A stretch of 64,000 bases of DNA from an uncultured Sphingomonas sp. GTDB lineage: Bacteria; Pseudomonadota; Alphaproteobacteria; Sphingomonadales; Sphingomonadaceae. The DNA lies in the NCBI RefSeq assembly GCF_913062585.1, contig NZ_CAJXWX010000009.1:1-64000 (forward strand), given 5' to 3'. Below the pieces are notes generated by a model. It searched no databases. It saw nothing but the letters and a program-made list of their open reading frames with translations, and was not told where the DNA came from. Shown here in pieces: positions 28,945-37,381 of the stretch. Made by a program: the position numbers and the translations under genes. Each line of letters opens with the position of its first letter. Position 1 is the stretch's first letter.

Positions 28945-30675
28945 ATGTTGATGGCACGGATCGACAGCGACACCGCCACGCCGCTGAACACGGGCGCCGA
29001 CCAGTTCGCGGCCCTGGCGGACCGGTTGCAGAGCCGGATGACCGGGCTGGAGGACGCCTTTCGCGAGACCGGCGAGACGCTGGCCACCGCGATCGGCACG
29101 ATCGACGGCATGGCCGAGGGGCTGGCATCGATCCGCCAGTCGCTGTCCCCCGATACGGCGGGCGTTGCGGTCGCCAAGCTGCGCGACGTGGCGTACCGGC
29201 TGATCACCCTGCCGATGATCCAGCGCCGCCGCGCGATCGAGGTCGAGACGCTGACCGGCCGCACCCGCGAGCTGCGCGGCCTGCTGAACGAGGTCGGCAC
29301 GATCCTGAAGCTGCTCGGCATCTATGGCATGAACATCAAGATCGCCTCTTCGGGCGAGGCGGCGTTCTTCAACTTCGTGGTCGGCATGGACGAGAAGCTG
29401 GCCACCGGGCGGCAGGAACTGCGCCAGATCGAGCGCCAGCTCGACCAGTTCGGCCGGGTGGTCGGCGACGTCCAGCAGGCCGACCGGCTGCTCGCCCTGG
29501 AATGCACGCGCGCCGGAATCGCCGTGCCCGCCGAGCTGACCGCCAACGCCAATGCGCTGCAGGATCATGTCGAGTCGGTGATGCGCATGACCGACGAGGT
29601 CGGCGGGATCGTCCGCACGATCCAGGGCGAGGTCGCGCGCATCCTGGGGGCGATCCAGATCGGCGACTCGGTGCGCCAGCGCGCCGAACATGCCATCACC
29701 ATCCTGCGCCGGATCGTGCCGACCGAGGGAGAGGCCGCGTTGCCGGCCGGGGCGACCGCCCATATGGCGCGACTGATCGCCGCACAGCTGAACGTCATGG
29801 CGGATGATTTCGGGCGCGAACTGGTCGCCATCGTCCAGTCGCTCGAACGGCTGGGCCCGCTGGCGGATCATCTGCGCGAGCTGATCGGCTCGCAGGGCGG
29901 CGGCGATGGCCAGCTGCTGTTCCAACTGGAACATGGCATCGCGACCCTGGGCAATGTGACGGACCAGCTTTGCGACGCGGACGGGCATCTGGCTGAGCTG
30001 ACCGTCTTTGTCGGCCGTACGCTCGCCGACCTGACCGAGGGGCTGGGCCGCATCCGCAACATCGCGGTCAACGTCCAGGACATCTCGACCAACACCCAGC
30101 TGCTGTGCCGCCGTCACGGTGCGCTGGGCCGCGCGGTCGCCGTGATCGCCAAGGAGGTCGCCCCCTGCGCCAGCCGCCTCGACCAGCTGAGCCTGGCGGT
30201 CGGACGTCTGATCGGCGTGCTGGGCGCGATCGACCTGGTGCAGGATGGCGACAAGGATGACGAGGGCGATACGCGCAGCGCCCTGGGCGAGGCGCTGTCT
30301 GTCGTGCGTCGCGCCTGCGAAAGCTCGTCCAGTGCCATGGCCAGGGGCGGCGGCGATGCGCGGCGCATCCTGTCCTCGCTGGAGGCCAGCGCGGAGGATC
30401 TGGGGCGGCAGCGCGACTTCACGCAGGCGCTGACCGATGTGGCCGAGGTGTTGCTGCTCCATGCCGACCAGGTCGCACCCGAGACCCCCGAGGGCGCCGA
30501 CCTGACCGCGGCGGACGAGGCCGCTTTGGCCGAGCTGCTGCCTTGGGCGGGCGGGCTCTACACCATGGCGGCCGAGCGCGTGATCCATGCGGCCTTCCTG
30601 CTGCCCGACATGATCGCCACCGCCCCGGCGCCCATCGCGGTGTCGTTCGACGACGATGACGACGGGCTGTTCTGA
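28945..30675 (+). CDS. Chemotaxis-cluster helical protein, candidate CheY-P phosphatase
   Basis: This 576-residue soluble, almost wholly helical protein is the last gene of the che cluster. It is not a CheC, CheX, CheD or classical CheZ by sequence. Two features suggest a CheZ-like job. At residues 237-249, IQIGDSVRQRAEH has Asp241 and Gln245 in the D-x3-Q spacing of the CheZ active site (QDLTGQ in E. coli), flanked by long helices. The protein also ends FDDDDDGLF, an acidic tail closing with a hydrophobic-Phe pair, like the CheY-binding tail of CheZ. A second QD motif (VQDISTNTQ) follows near residue 378. ATG 28945 follows an AGAAGGAATACC region. The function is inferred; a receptor-like scaffold is the main alternative. 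Confidence 0.7.
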   Translation: MLMARIDSDTATPLNTGADQFAALADRLQSRMTGLEDAFRETGETLATAIGTIDGMAEGLASIRQSLSPDTAGVAVAKLRDVAYRLITLPMIQRRRAIEVETLTGRTRELRGLLNEVGTILKLLGIYGMNIKIASSGEAAFFNFVVGMDEKLATGRQELRQIERQLDQFGRVVGDVQQADRLLALECTRAGIAVPAELTANANALQDHVESVMRMTDEVGGIVRTIQGEVARILGAIQIGDSVRQRAEHAITILRRIVPTEGEAALPAGATAHMARLIAAQLNVMADDFGRELVAIVQSLERLGPLADHLRELIGSQGGGDGQLLFQLEHGIATLGNVTDQLCDADGHLAELTVFVGRTLADLTEGLGRIRNIAVNVQDISTNTQLLCRRHGALGRAVAVIAKEVAPCASRLDQLSLAVGRLIGVLGAIDLVQDGDKDDEGDTRSALGEALSVVRRACESSSSAMARGGGDARRILSSLEASAEDLGRQRDFTQALTDVAEVLLLHADQVAPETPEGADLTAADEAALAELLPWAGGLYTMAAERVIHAAFLLPDMIATAPAPIAVSFDDDDDGLF

Positions 30676-30690
30676 TCGGGAATGAAAAGA

Positions 30691-30719
30691 GGCGACGGGC
30701 CGACCGCCGGTCTGTCGCC
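30691..30719 (+). terminator. Hairpin at the end of the chemosensory cluster
   Basis: A 12 bp stem (GGCGACGGGCCG with CGGTCTGTCGCC, two G-T wobbles) with a five base loop lies 15 bases after the last stop. It has no T run. It overlaps the far end of the decayed TonB-receptor sequence on the other strand. Confidence 0.5.
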
Positions 30720-30992
30720 CAACCCCTGTGACGCGGGGGTATTGTCGGGGAATTTGCTGATACCCTCGGCGACCAGCGCATCGACGATCGCGTTCGTGTT
30801 GCGCTTGATATTCTGCGCATTGCTCAGGCTCTGGCGGATGCCGGTGACGACGATGTCGACGCTGCCGGGTGTCGCCTGACCGGTCTAGGCGGCGGGGGCG
30901 GGCCGCGTCTGCGCCCGGACGGGCGCGGCCAGCACGACCGTCATCGTCGTGGACACCTACGCGAAGAGCGCCCCGACAGGGACTTGTTTCAT
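30698..30992 (-). pseudogene. Remnant of a TonB-dependent receptor gene
   Basis: From ATG 30992, preceded by GGTGGGG, the - strand reads as a TonB-receptor signal peptide and plug start, but with two in-frame TAG stops (after MKQVPVGALFA and after RPAPAA). Diagnostic plug residues remain: DIVVTGIRQSLSNAQNIKRN, then AIVDALVAEGISKFPDN. The next recognisable plug piece, RVTGVGRQTGG, is in another frame directly after it, which indicates a deletion plus frameshift. The barrel is missing completely. It lies downstream of the glycosidase operon on the same strand and was probably its outer-membrane importer. Confidence 0.8.
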
Positions 30993-31014
30993 AATCCCCA
31001 CCTTTGGGGTTCAG

Positions 31015-31022
31015 AAACGTTT
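31015..31022. promoter_or_regulatory. Possible half-preserved LacI-type operator
   Basis: The palindrome AAACGTTT lies 23 bases before the start of the decayed TonB receptor. It matches the core of the perfect operator at 37295-37310, but the flanking bases are not palindromic. Confidence 0.3.
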
Positions 31023-31036
31023 GCGGTCGGTGGTTG

Positions 31037-31082
31037 AAAAAAGCCCTGCGGCACCCCGTCTTTACGGGTGCGCCGTCAGGGC
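31037..31082 (-). terminator. Rho-independent terminator of the glycosidase operon
   Basis: On the - strand, GCCCTGACGGCGCACCCGT pairs with the imperfect complement ending GCAGGGC and is followed by TTTTTT (31042-31037). The stem begins within the last codons of the glycosidase gene. Confidence 0.85.
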
Positions 31083-33736
31083 ATGGGCGTGATGGTGATC
31101 CGGTCGATATTGGGCGCGTATCGCGAGCGCAGCAGGATGCCGGGCCAGTTTTGCGAGGCATAGCTGCGTCCGTCCCAATCGGGTTGTTCCTCACCCGCGA
31201 TACGGATGGTGTTGGCGCCGGCCCTCAGGGTGACGGGCACGGTCGTCTCCCACCAGTTGTTGGCATTGAAGCTGTGCGGTGCGCTGACCAGCATGGGCGC
31301 GGCGCCATTGACCGAGATGCGGGCGATCCGGGCGAGCGGGTCTGGATTGTAATGTGTCGCCTTGGCCTGTTCCTCGTTGGAATAGCGGATGGTCAGCGCA
31401 TAGGTGCCCGCGCGGTCCGCCATGACTTTAGGGAAGGTCAGCGTGTTGCCGTTGCCCGGCGCGCCGCCGATGGCGAAGACCGCATGGCCGCCGCTGGCGA
31501 GCGAGGCCGCACCGATGCGGGCGGTCCCGGCGACCTGCGCGTCCTCCGCTTCGTAGCGTTGGGGGGTGGGGCCGGTCTCGGGCACGACCGACAGGCCGTG
31601 CAGCGACGACACCCCGGCGGCGGTCAGCACCACCTTGTTGATCCCGCCGAGCATGAAGGCGCGGTCTTTCACTTCGCGGCCATTGACCACCATGCGCACC
31701 GACCCGCCGTCCAGCGCAGGGCTCAGGCGCGCCAGGCCGTCCTGCGCGGTATAGACCCAGAAGGTCGCGCTGCTTCCGGGCGACAATGTCACTAGGTCAC
31801 CGGCCGCGCGAGCCGCTCCCTTCAGCACCGCGTCGGCCACGTCATAGCGGGTGCGGGCGGCGGCGGGATCGACCGAGGTCAAAGTGATGCGGTCGACCAT
31901 CGCATTGCCCTGCGTTCGTCCCCGGCCGTCCAGGCTGCGGGTGGACAGGGTCAGCATGTGGCGACCGCGCAGGAGGTCGATGACGGTGTCGACATGATCG
32001 AGCACGGCGGGCTTGTAGCCCAGCGGCAGGAACAGCTCGCCCGCGGCCTTTCCGTCGATCAGGAGATAGACATTGGTCGGCCCCTGTGCCTCGGCCAGCG
32101 GGTCCTTGTTGAAGGTGCTGGCGAGCACGCTCAGGTCATAGCGCCCGTCGCGCGGCACCTCGACCGCGAAGTCCAGCGCGGCGTCGGTGCCGGTCTTGAA
32201 ACCTTCGACCAGATAGCCGTTCGAGACGTGGAAACGGTCGACATGATCGGGCGAACCCTCAGGGCCCCGCACGCTGAGCCCCTGGCCGCGCCGGGTGGCC
32301 TTTTCCGCCTCGTAATCCTGTCGCCAGCGAGCGGGTATGGCGGTGGGCCGGACGCCCTGGCCGGGCGTGAGCAGGAGTTCATAGGCCGCTTCCTCGCGCA
32401 GGGCAGGCCAGCCGTCCCGGCCGAAGGGGATGGCGACCTGCCCGTCCTTCACCGCCACGATCCGGTCGCCGACCACGACCGGCGGCGCGCTGTCGCCCAG
32501 CTGCCCGGTCCAGCCGATCTCGCGCACCCGCACCCGCACCGTCGGGCCGAAGTCGGCGGGGACATGGGTGAGGGCGACGGTCGCATCCCCCGACGCACCG
32601 CCCAACAGCATCCGCATCTGCGCGCGCGCCGGGTCGAGCGTCGCCACGCCCTGCAACGTATAGCTCTGGTCGGGATGCGGCGGGGTGACGGTCAGGGTGT
32701 GGCCGCTCATCGTGGAATAGGCGTTGAGCAGCCACCATTGCCCGTTGCCGCGATTGGCCTGCACGGCGGAGTCGCTCAGGTTCCCGTCGATATTCCAATA
32801 GGCGATATCGGCATCGACCTTGGAATCCTCGATCGCGGCGACCCACTGCACCATCTGGCCGGGAACGGAGGTGTGGTAGTTATAGGCATATTCGTTGATG
32901 TTCACGGGCAGATGGCGGCCCTGCCACTTGGTCCCGGCGAACAGCCGGTCCTCCCATTCGCGATATTGGCGCACGCTGGTGCGCACGGTCGCCGGGTTGC
33001 TCAGTTCGTGCCAAGTGATGACATCGGGCATGGTGTCGGCGGCGATGGCGTGCCGCAGGAAGCCCTCCACCTCCGGGAACAGGATGCTGGTATTCGGCCC
33101 CGCGATCCGCGCGCCGGGCAGTTCCTGGCGGATCATCCGCACCGCGCGGTCCCAGGCGTCGTTGAACGCGGTCGGGTCCTTCTGCCACCGCACGTTGTTG
33201 CAGCTCTTCGGCCCGTCGGCGAACATGTTGCCGTCGGGCTCGTTATAGGGGACGAAGACGATCCGGTCGCGATAGCGCGGGGCCATGCCCTTTACCTGAC
33301 GAACCTGGGCGCGCAGCTTCTCGATATAGTTCGTCACCGACTGTGCGCAGTCCCCGGTCTTCCAGTCATAGGGGAATTCGCGGTTGATGTCGGTCATGTA
33401 GATATAGGTGTCGCCGCCCGACGCATCGGTCAGCAGGGTCGAGACCTCCAGCGCGTCGGCACCGGGATGCTGCGGTCCGTCCTGCGCCTTGGTCGATACG
33501 GTGCGAAGCCCGATGCCTTCGACCAGATTGGGATGCGGCAGGCGCGCGTCGTACAGGCCGTAAAGCGTGCCCGACGCCCCGCCGTGAAAGGCACCGGTGT
33601 CGCTGGCGAGGTCGACGGTGATCGTCTCCTGCGCGAGCGCGGGCATCGCGACCGAGCCGAGCAGCGCGGCGACCAGAAGGAGGGGGGAACGGCGAAGCGG
33701 CTGGGACATGGATCGGGGTTCCGGGATAAGGGTCAT
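31076..33736 (-). CDS. Secreted GH39-like glycosidase with carbohydrate-binding modules
   Basis: This is an 886-residue exported protein with a signal peptide ending in PALAQ. The catalytic barrel (about 35-370) has FVPYNEPDGNMF, the Asn-Glu pair of clan GH-A acid/base residues, and a second candidate Glu in NINEYAYNYH, the nucleophile position. Two beta-rich regions of carbohydrate-binding type follow, at about 495-650 and 735-886 (the latter containing YEAEDAQVAGTA and IRYSNEEQAK, typical of CBM6/CBM35). The start at 33736 overlaps the stop of the transporter gene (ATGA); ATG 33709 (MSQPLRR) is an alternative that keeps the signal peptide. GH39-like is a judgement from motifs; the substrate is unknown, but its neighbours suggest an arabinose- or xylose-containing plant polymer. 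Confidence 0.7.
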   Translation of the reverse strand: MTLIPEPRSMSQPLRRSPLLLVAALLGSVAMPALAQETITVDLASDTGAFHGGASGTLYGLYDARLPHPNLVEGIGLRTVSTKAQDGPQHPGADALEVSTLLTDASGGDTYIYMTDINREFPYDWKTGDCAQSVTNYIEKLRAQVRQVKGMAPRYRDRIVFVPYNEPDGNMFADGPKSCNNVRWQKDPTAFNDAWDRAVRMIRQELPGARIAGPNTSILFPEVEGFLRHAIAADTMPDVITWHELSNPATVRTSVRQYREWEDRLFAGTKWQGRHLPVNINEYAYNYHTSVPGQMVQWVAAIEDSKVDADIAYWNIDGNLSDSAVQANRGNGQWWLLNAYSTMSGHTLTVTPPHPDQSYTLQGVATLDPARAQMRMLLGGASGDATVALTHVPADFGPTVRVRVREIGWTGQLGDSAPPVVVGDRIVAVKDGQVAIPFGRDGWPALREEAAYELLLTPGQGVRPTAIPARWRQDYEAEKATRRGQGLSVRGPEGSPDHVDRFHVSNGYLVEGFKTGTDAALDFAVEVPRDGRYDLSVLASTFNKDPLAEAQGPTNVYLLIDGKAAGELFLPLGYKPAVLDHVDTVIDLLRGRHMLTLSTRSLDGRGRTQGNAMVDRITLTSVDPAAARTRYDVADAVLKGAARAAGDLVTLSPGSSATFWVYTAQDGLARLSPALDGGSVRMVVNGREVKDRAFMLGGINKVVLTAAGVSSLHGLSVVPETGPTPQRYEAEDAQVAGTARIGAASLASGGHAVFAIGGAPGNGNTLTFPKVMADRAGTYALTIRYSNEEQAKATHYNPDPLARIARISVNGAAPMLVSAPHSFNANNWWETTVPVTLRAGANTIRIAGEEQPDWDGRSYASQNWPGILLRSRYAPNIDRITITPMP

Positions 33737-35139
33737 GCGCCGCGCTCGGCGGTCAAGCGGGTGATGGTGGCGCGGTTCAGGATCAGGCGCGAGATGGCAA
33801 AGGCCAGCGCCAGGTGCATCAGGCCGGGGATGATCGTCGACAGCATGCGGATGCCGGTCAGCGACGTCGGCGTCTGGTTGCCCGCGCCCGCCTTGTAGGA
33901 GACGAGGACCAGCACGCCGCTGATCAGCGCACCCGCCACCGCCCAGGCCAGCTTCACGAAGAACTGGTTGAAGGCGAAGCTCATGCCCGACGAGCGCATC
34001 CCCAGCTTCCACTCGCCATATTGGTCGGCAAGCTGGATCAGGGTGAAGTGAAGCGGCAATGTGCAGCCCAGCACGATGCAGCATAGGCCGACCAGGACCA
34101 GCCACAGGGCCGGATAGTCACCCGGCACGAAGAAGGCGGCGAAGTGCCCGGCGACCAGGATCAGGTTCACCCAGATATAGATGCTGCGCACATCGAAGCG
34201 GCGGGTAAAGGCCTGCACCAGGATCGAGCCCAGGAACCCGCCCGCCGTCGCCGTGCCGAAGAACAGCGCCTGATAGGTCGCGTCGCCCTTCAGCACATAG
34301 GTGATGAAGTAGAGCGCTGCACCGCCCTTGGTGTTGAAGATGGCGATCAGCAACAGCGTCATCAGGAAGGTCCAGCGCAGCTGGTCGTTCTTCAGCGTGT
34401 TGGCGACCGCGACCTTCAACGGCACGTCGGCGGTGTCGGCCGCCACCACCCGTTCGCGCACGAACAGGAAGCAGATCAGGAACATGACGACCGCAGCGGC
34501 GCTCAGGATCGCCACGCCGTCGCGGTATCCGCGCGCGATGTCGGCTCCGCCCAGATAGCGGACCAGGATAGGCAGTCCGACCGAGACACAGAAGGACGCG
34601 ACCGCGACCATCGCGAAACGCACCGACTGGCATGACACACCTTCGCGCTCGCTGTCGGTCATCCGGGTGATCAGCGCGCAATAGGGCACGTTGTTGAGCG
34701 AATAGGACAGGGCCAGCAGGAAATAGGTGATCGCGGCATAGGCGACCTTGCCGTCATAGCTGAAGTCGGGCGCCTGGAAGGTCAGGAAACAGCTGAGCCC
34801 CACCGGAATCGCGGTCCAGAGCAGATAGGGGCGGAACCGCCCCCAGCGGGTGGCGGTGCGGTCGGCCATGATCCCGATCAGCGGATCGGAAACGGCGTCG
34901 AAGACACGCAATGACAGGAATAGGATACCGACGATCCCCGGCGCCAGGCCGAAGACGTCGGTGTAGTAGAAGGTCAGGAAATTGGCGATCAGCCCGGTGA
35001 CGATCGTCCCGCCTGCATCGCCGAAGCCATAGCAGATCTTCTCGACGAACGGGATTGACGCAGGCGTGATCGGAGCAGGGGCGCCGCGCCGCTGCTCGTG
35101 ATCCGCTGCTATGGCGTGGTCCGCCATCGATGCCGCCAT
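33733..35139 (-). CDS. GPH-family sugar:cation symporter
   Basis: This is a 468-residue inner-membrane carrier with about 12 helices. GPH/MelB-type hallmarks are YGFGDAGGTIVTGL near the N-terminus, FDAVSDPLIGIMADRT, RWGRFRPYLLW and LADQYGEWKLGMRSSGM. This family imports glycosides, pentosides and hexuronides with a cation. It lies between the GH31 gene (66 bases upstream) and the GH39-like gene (overlapping), so it should bring in the oligosaccharides the two enzymes produce or consume. AGGAGG lies ten bases before ATG 35139. Confidence 0.88.
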   Translation of the reverse strand: MAASMADHAIAADHEQRRGAPAPITPASIPFVEKICYGFGDAGGTIVTGLIANFLTFYYTDVFGLAPGIVGILFLSLRVFDAVSDPLIGIMADRTATRWGRFRPYLLWTAIPVGLSCFLTFQAPDFSYDGKVAYAAITYFLLALSYSLNNVPYCALITRMTDSEREGVSCQSVRFAMVAVASFCVSVGLPILVRYLGGADIARGYRDGVAILSAAAVVMFLICFLFVRERVVAADTADVPLKVAVANTLKNDQLRWTFLMTLLLIAIFNTKGGAALYFITYVLKGDATYQALFFGTATAGGFLGSILVQAFTRRFDVRSIYIWVNLILVAGHFAAFFVPGDYPALWLVLVGLCCIVLGCTLPLHFTLIQLADQYGEWKLGMRSSGMSFAFNQFFVKLAWAVAGALISGVLVLVSYKAGAGNQTPTSLTGIRMLSTIIPGLMHLALAFAISRLILNRATITRLTAERGA

Positions 35140-35205
35140 GACCTTATTGCCTCCTGTGCCGGTCCGTCTTTTGACGGTTCCGTTGATATCCCCGATTTTT
35201 GCCGA

Positions 35206-37284
35206 TTATCGCTTCTTGTCGAACGCCGCCGTCACTTCCGCCCCGTCGCGGATGAAGACAGGGATTCGGTGGACCGGCGCGGCATAGGCGATGTCGCCGC
35301 CGCCCTCGACCCGCTCGCCGGTCCAGGCGTCGCGCCATATCCCCTGGGGCAGATAGACGCAGCGCTCACCGACGCCCGCCGCCGTCACCGGCGCGACCAG
35401 CAGGTCGGGGCCGAACATATATTGGTCGTCCAGCGCCCAGCAGTGCGGATCGTCGGGATAGTCGTAGAACATCGGCCGCATCAGCGGATCGCCATGCTCA
35501 TGCGCCGCGCGCATCAGCGACGCGACATAGGGGCGCAGCCGTTCGCGCAAGGCGGCATAACAGCGCAGCACCTCGAACACCGGCTCGCCAAAGCTCCACA
35601 GTTCGTTGCCCGCGCCCGTATCGCACTGCGCCACGCCGTCGCGGAACGGCTCGGCGGGCGGGGTGATCGGATCGCGGTGGCCGTGCATCCGCAGCACGGG
35701 AGTGAAGACCGCCCATTGGAACCAGCGGATCATCAGCTCGTGAAAGGCGGGGTCGCCGACATCGCCGCCATGGAAGCCGCCGATATCGGTTGTCCACCAC
35801 GGAATGCCCGCCAAGCCCATGTTGAGCCCGGCGCTCAGCTGGTTGCGCATCGCCTCGAACGAGGAATGGATGTCGCCCGACCAGACCAGTGCGCCGTAAC
35901 GCTGGCTGCCCGCCCAGGCGCAGCGGACGAGGCTGACGATCTCGGTCTCGCCCTCGGCGCTCAGCCCTTCGTGAAAGGCCTGGGTGTAATGCAGCGGATA
36001 GGCATTGCCGACCGCCAGGACGTTGCCTGCGTGATAGCGGTAATTGTCGAAATCATAGGCGCTGTATTCGGGTTCGGCCTCGTCCAGCCAGAACAGCCGG
36101 ACGCCCTGGTCGCGATAATTGCGCTTGGCGGTGTCCCACAGGAACGCCCGCGCGCCGGGATGGGTCACGTCGATGAAGCGGGTATTGCCCAGAAATTCTT
36201 GCTGCACGTCCAGCCCGCGTCGACTGCGCACCAGATAGCCCTTCTCGACCAGCGCCGGATAGTTTTCCGAGCGATGATCGACCGTCGGCCAGATCGAGAC
36301 GAGCAGCTCGGTGCCCATCGCCTTCAGCTCGGCGGTCATCGCTGCGGGATCGGGCCATTCACGCGGGTCGAAGCGCCAGTCGCCCTGCACCGGCCAGTGG
36401 AAGAAGTCGGCGACGATCACCGCGAGCGGAATGCCCCGCGCATGATAGTCGCGCGCGACGGCCAGCAACTCGTCTTGCGTCCGGTAGCGCAGCTTGCTCT
36501 GCCACAGGCCCAGCGCATAGTCGGGCATCATCGGCACGGTGCCGGTGACGCGGGCATAGTTGTGCAGGATCTCGGCCGGGCTGTCGGCGGCGGTGATCCA
36601 ATAGTCGATCTCATGCGTCGCCCGCGCGGTCCAGGTCGCGCCATTGGCCGCGAAATGCGCCTCGCCCACGGCTGGCATGTTCCAGAGAAAGCCATAGCCA
36701 TGGCTCGACACGACAAAGGGCACGCTGGCCTGCGAATTGCGCTGCGCCAGTTCCAGCGAGCATCCGGCCAGGTCGAGATTGGGCTGCTGATACTGGCCCA
36801 TGCCATAAAGCCGCTCGTTCGTCTTCGCCTCGAACCGCACGGTGATTTGTGCGGCATCGCCGTCGATCATCCGGAATTCGCGCCCCGCCAAGCCCAGCGC
36901 GCTGATCGTGCGAACTTCCGTCGTGCCGACGGTCCAGAACGTGCTGATCGTATCGCGCTGCCGCCACTTTTCCTCCAGCAGCACGCGGCCTGTCGCGTCC
37001 AGGAAGCGGACGCGGCCCTGCAGATCCACCTCGGCGGTGATCCGGCCATGGGTGATCCGCGCGGTCGCACCGTCGCGGGTGACGATCGGCTCGCCGGTCC
37101 CGGCGGCGCCGTCCGCCAGCAACGCACCCGGTGCCGCGCCGCGATCGGGAAAGGGCGACGCGCGCAGGCGCAGGCCATCGGGGCCATGCGCCTCGATGCG
37201 CAGCCATTCGCCATTATAGGCCCACGATATCGCGCGTGCTTCCAGAACAAGCGTGTCCAACCGCCCTGATCCTCTCGCTGCCAT
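35206..37284 (-). CDS. GH31 glycoside hydrolase (alpha-xylosidase or alpha-glucosidase)
   Basis: This 692-residue enzyme removes alpha-linked glycosyl units from non-reducing ends. The N-terminal beta domain (about 1-230) contains NERLYGMGQYQQPNLDLAG. The barrel shows the nucleophile Asp in LFWLDEAEPEYS and the acid/base Asp in VWSGDIHSSFE, then IPWWTTDIGGFHGG and a C-terminal beta domain. There is no signal peptide, so it acts in the cytoplasm on imported oligosaccharides. The WLDEAEPE form is common among GH31 alpha-xylosidases, but substrate choice cannot be settled here. It is the first gene of the - strand operon; its start lies 11 bases from the LacI operator. Confidence 0.87.
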   Translation of the reverse strand: MAARGSGRLDTLVLEARAISWAYNGEWLRIEAHGPDGLRLRASPFPDRGAAPGALLADGAAGTGEPIVTRDGATARITHGRITAEVDLQGRVRFLDATGRVLLEEKWRQRDTISTFWTVGTTEVRTISALGLAGREFRMIDGDAAQITVRFEAKTNERLYGMGQYQQPNLDLAGCSLELAQRNSQASVPFVVSSHGYGFLWNMPAVGEAHFAANGATWTARATHEIDYWITAADSPAEILHNYARVTGTVPMMPDYALGLWQSKLRYRTQDELLAVARDYHARGIPLAVIVADFFHWPVQGDWRFDPREWPDPAAMTAELKAMGTELLVSIWPTVDHRSENYPALVEKGYLVRSRRGLDVQQEFLGNTRFIDVTHPGARAFLWDTAKRNYRDQGVRLFWLDEAEPEYSAYDFDNYRYHAGNVLAVGNAYPLHYTQAFHEGLSAEGETEIVSLVRCAWAGSQRYGALVWSGDIHSSFEAMRNQLSAGLNMGLAGIPWWTTDIGGFHGGDVGDPAFHELMIRWFQWAVFTPVLRMHGHRDPITPPAEPFRDGVAQCDTGAGNELWSFGEPVFEVLRCYAALRERLRPYVASLMRAAHEHGDPLMRPMFYDYPDDPHCWALDDQYMFGPDLLVAPVTAAGVGERCVYLPQGIWRDAWTGERVEGGGDIAYAAPVHRIPVFIRDGAEVTAAFDKKR

Positions 37285-37294
37285 TCTTCGATGG

Positions 37295-37310
37295 CCGTAA
37301 ACGTTTACGG
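37295..37310. promoter_or_regulatory. LacI-family operator
   Basis: CCGTAAACGTTTACGG is a perfect 16 bp palindrome with the central CG typical of LacI/GalR operators. It lies in the 97 base region between the GH31 start and the divergent lacI-type gene, so one bound dimer could control both directions. Confidence 0.85.
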
Positions 37311-37381
37311 TTTTTCGGCCGAATGTGAGCGTCTGTCAATGGCCCTTGTGTGAAACGCCGCGTGACGCGATCACTGCGCGC

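Noticed and set aside
28624..31194. 856-residue open frame on the - strand
   Set aside because: It is antisense to cheB and the 576-residue protein. Only its far end overlaps real (decayed) TonB-receptor sequence, and in the wrong frame for most of it.
33737..34105. N-terminal extension of the GH39-like protein to 34105
   Set aside because: It lies entirely inside the transporter gene and the signal peptide appears only after 33736.
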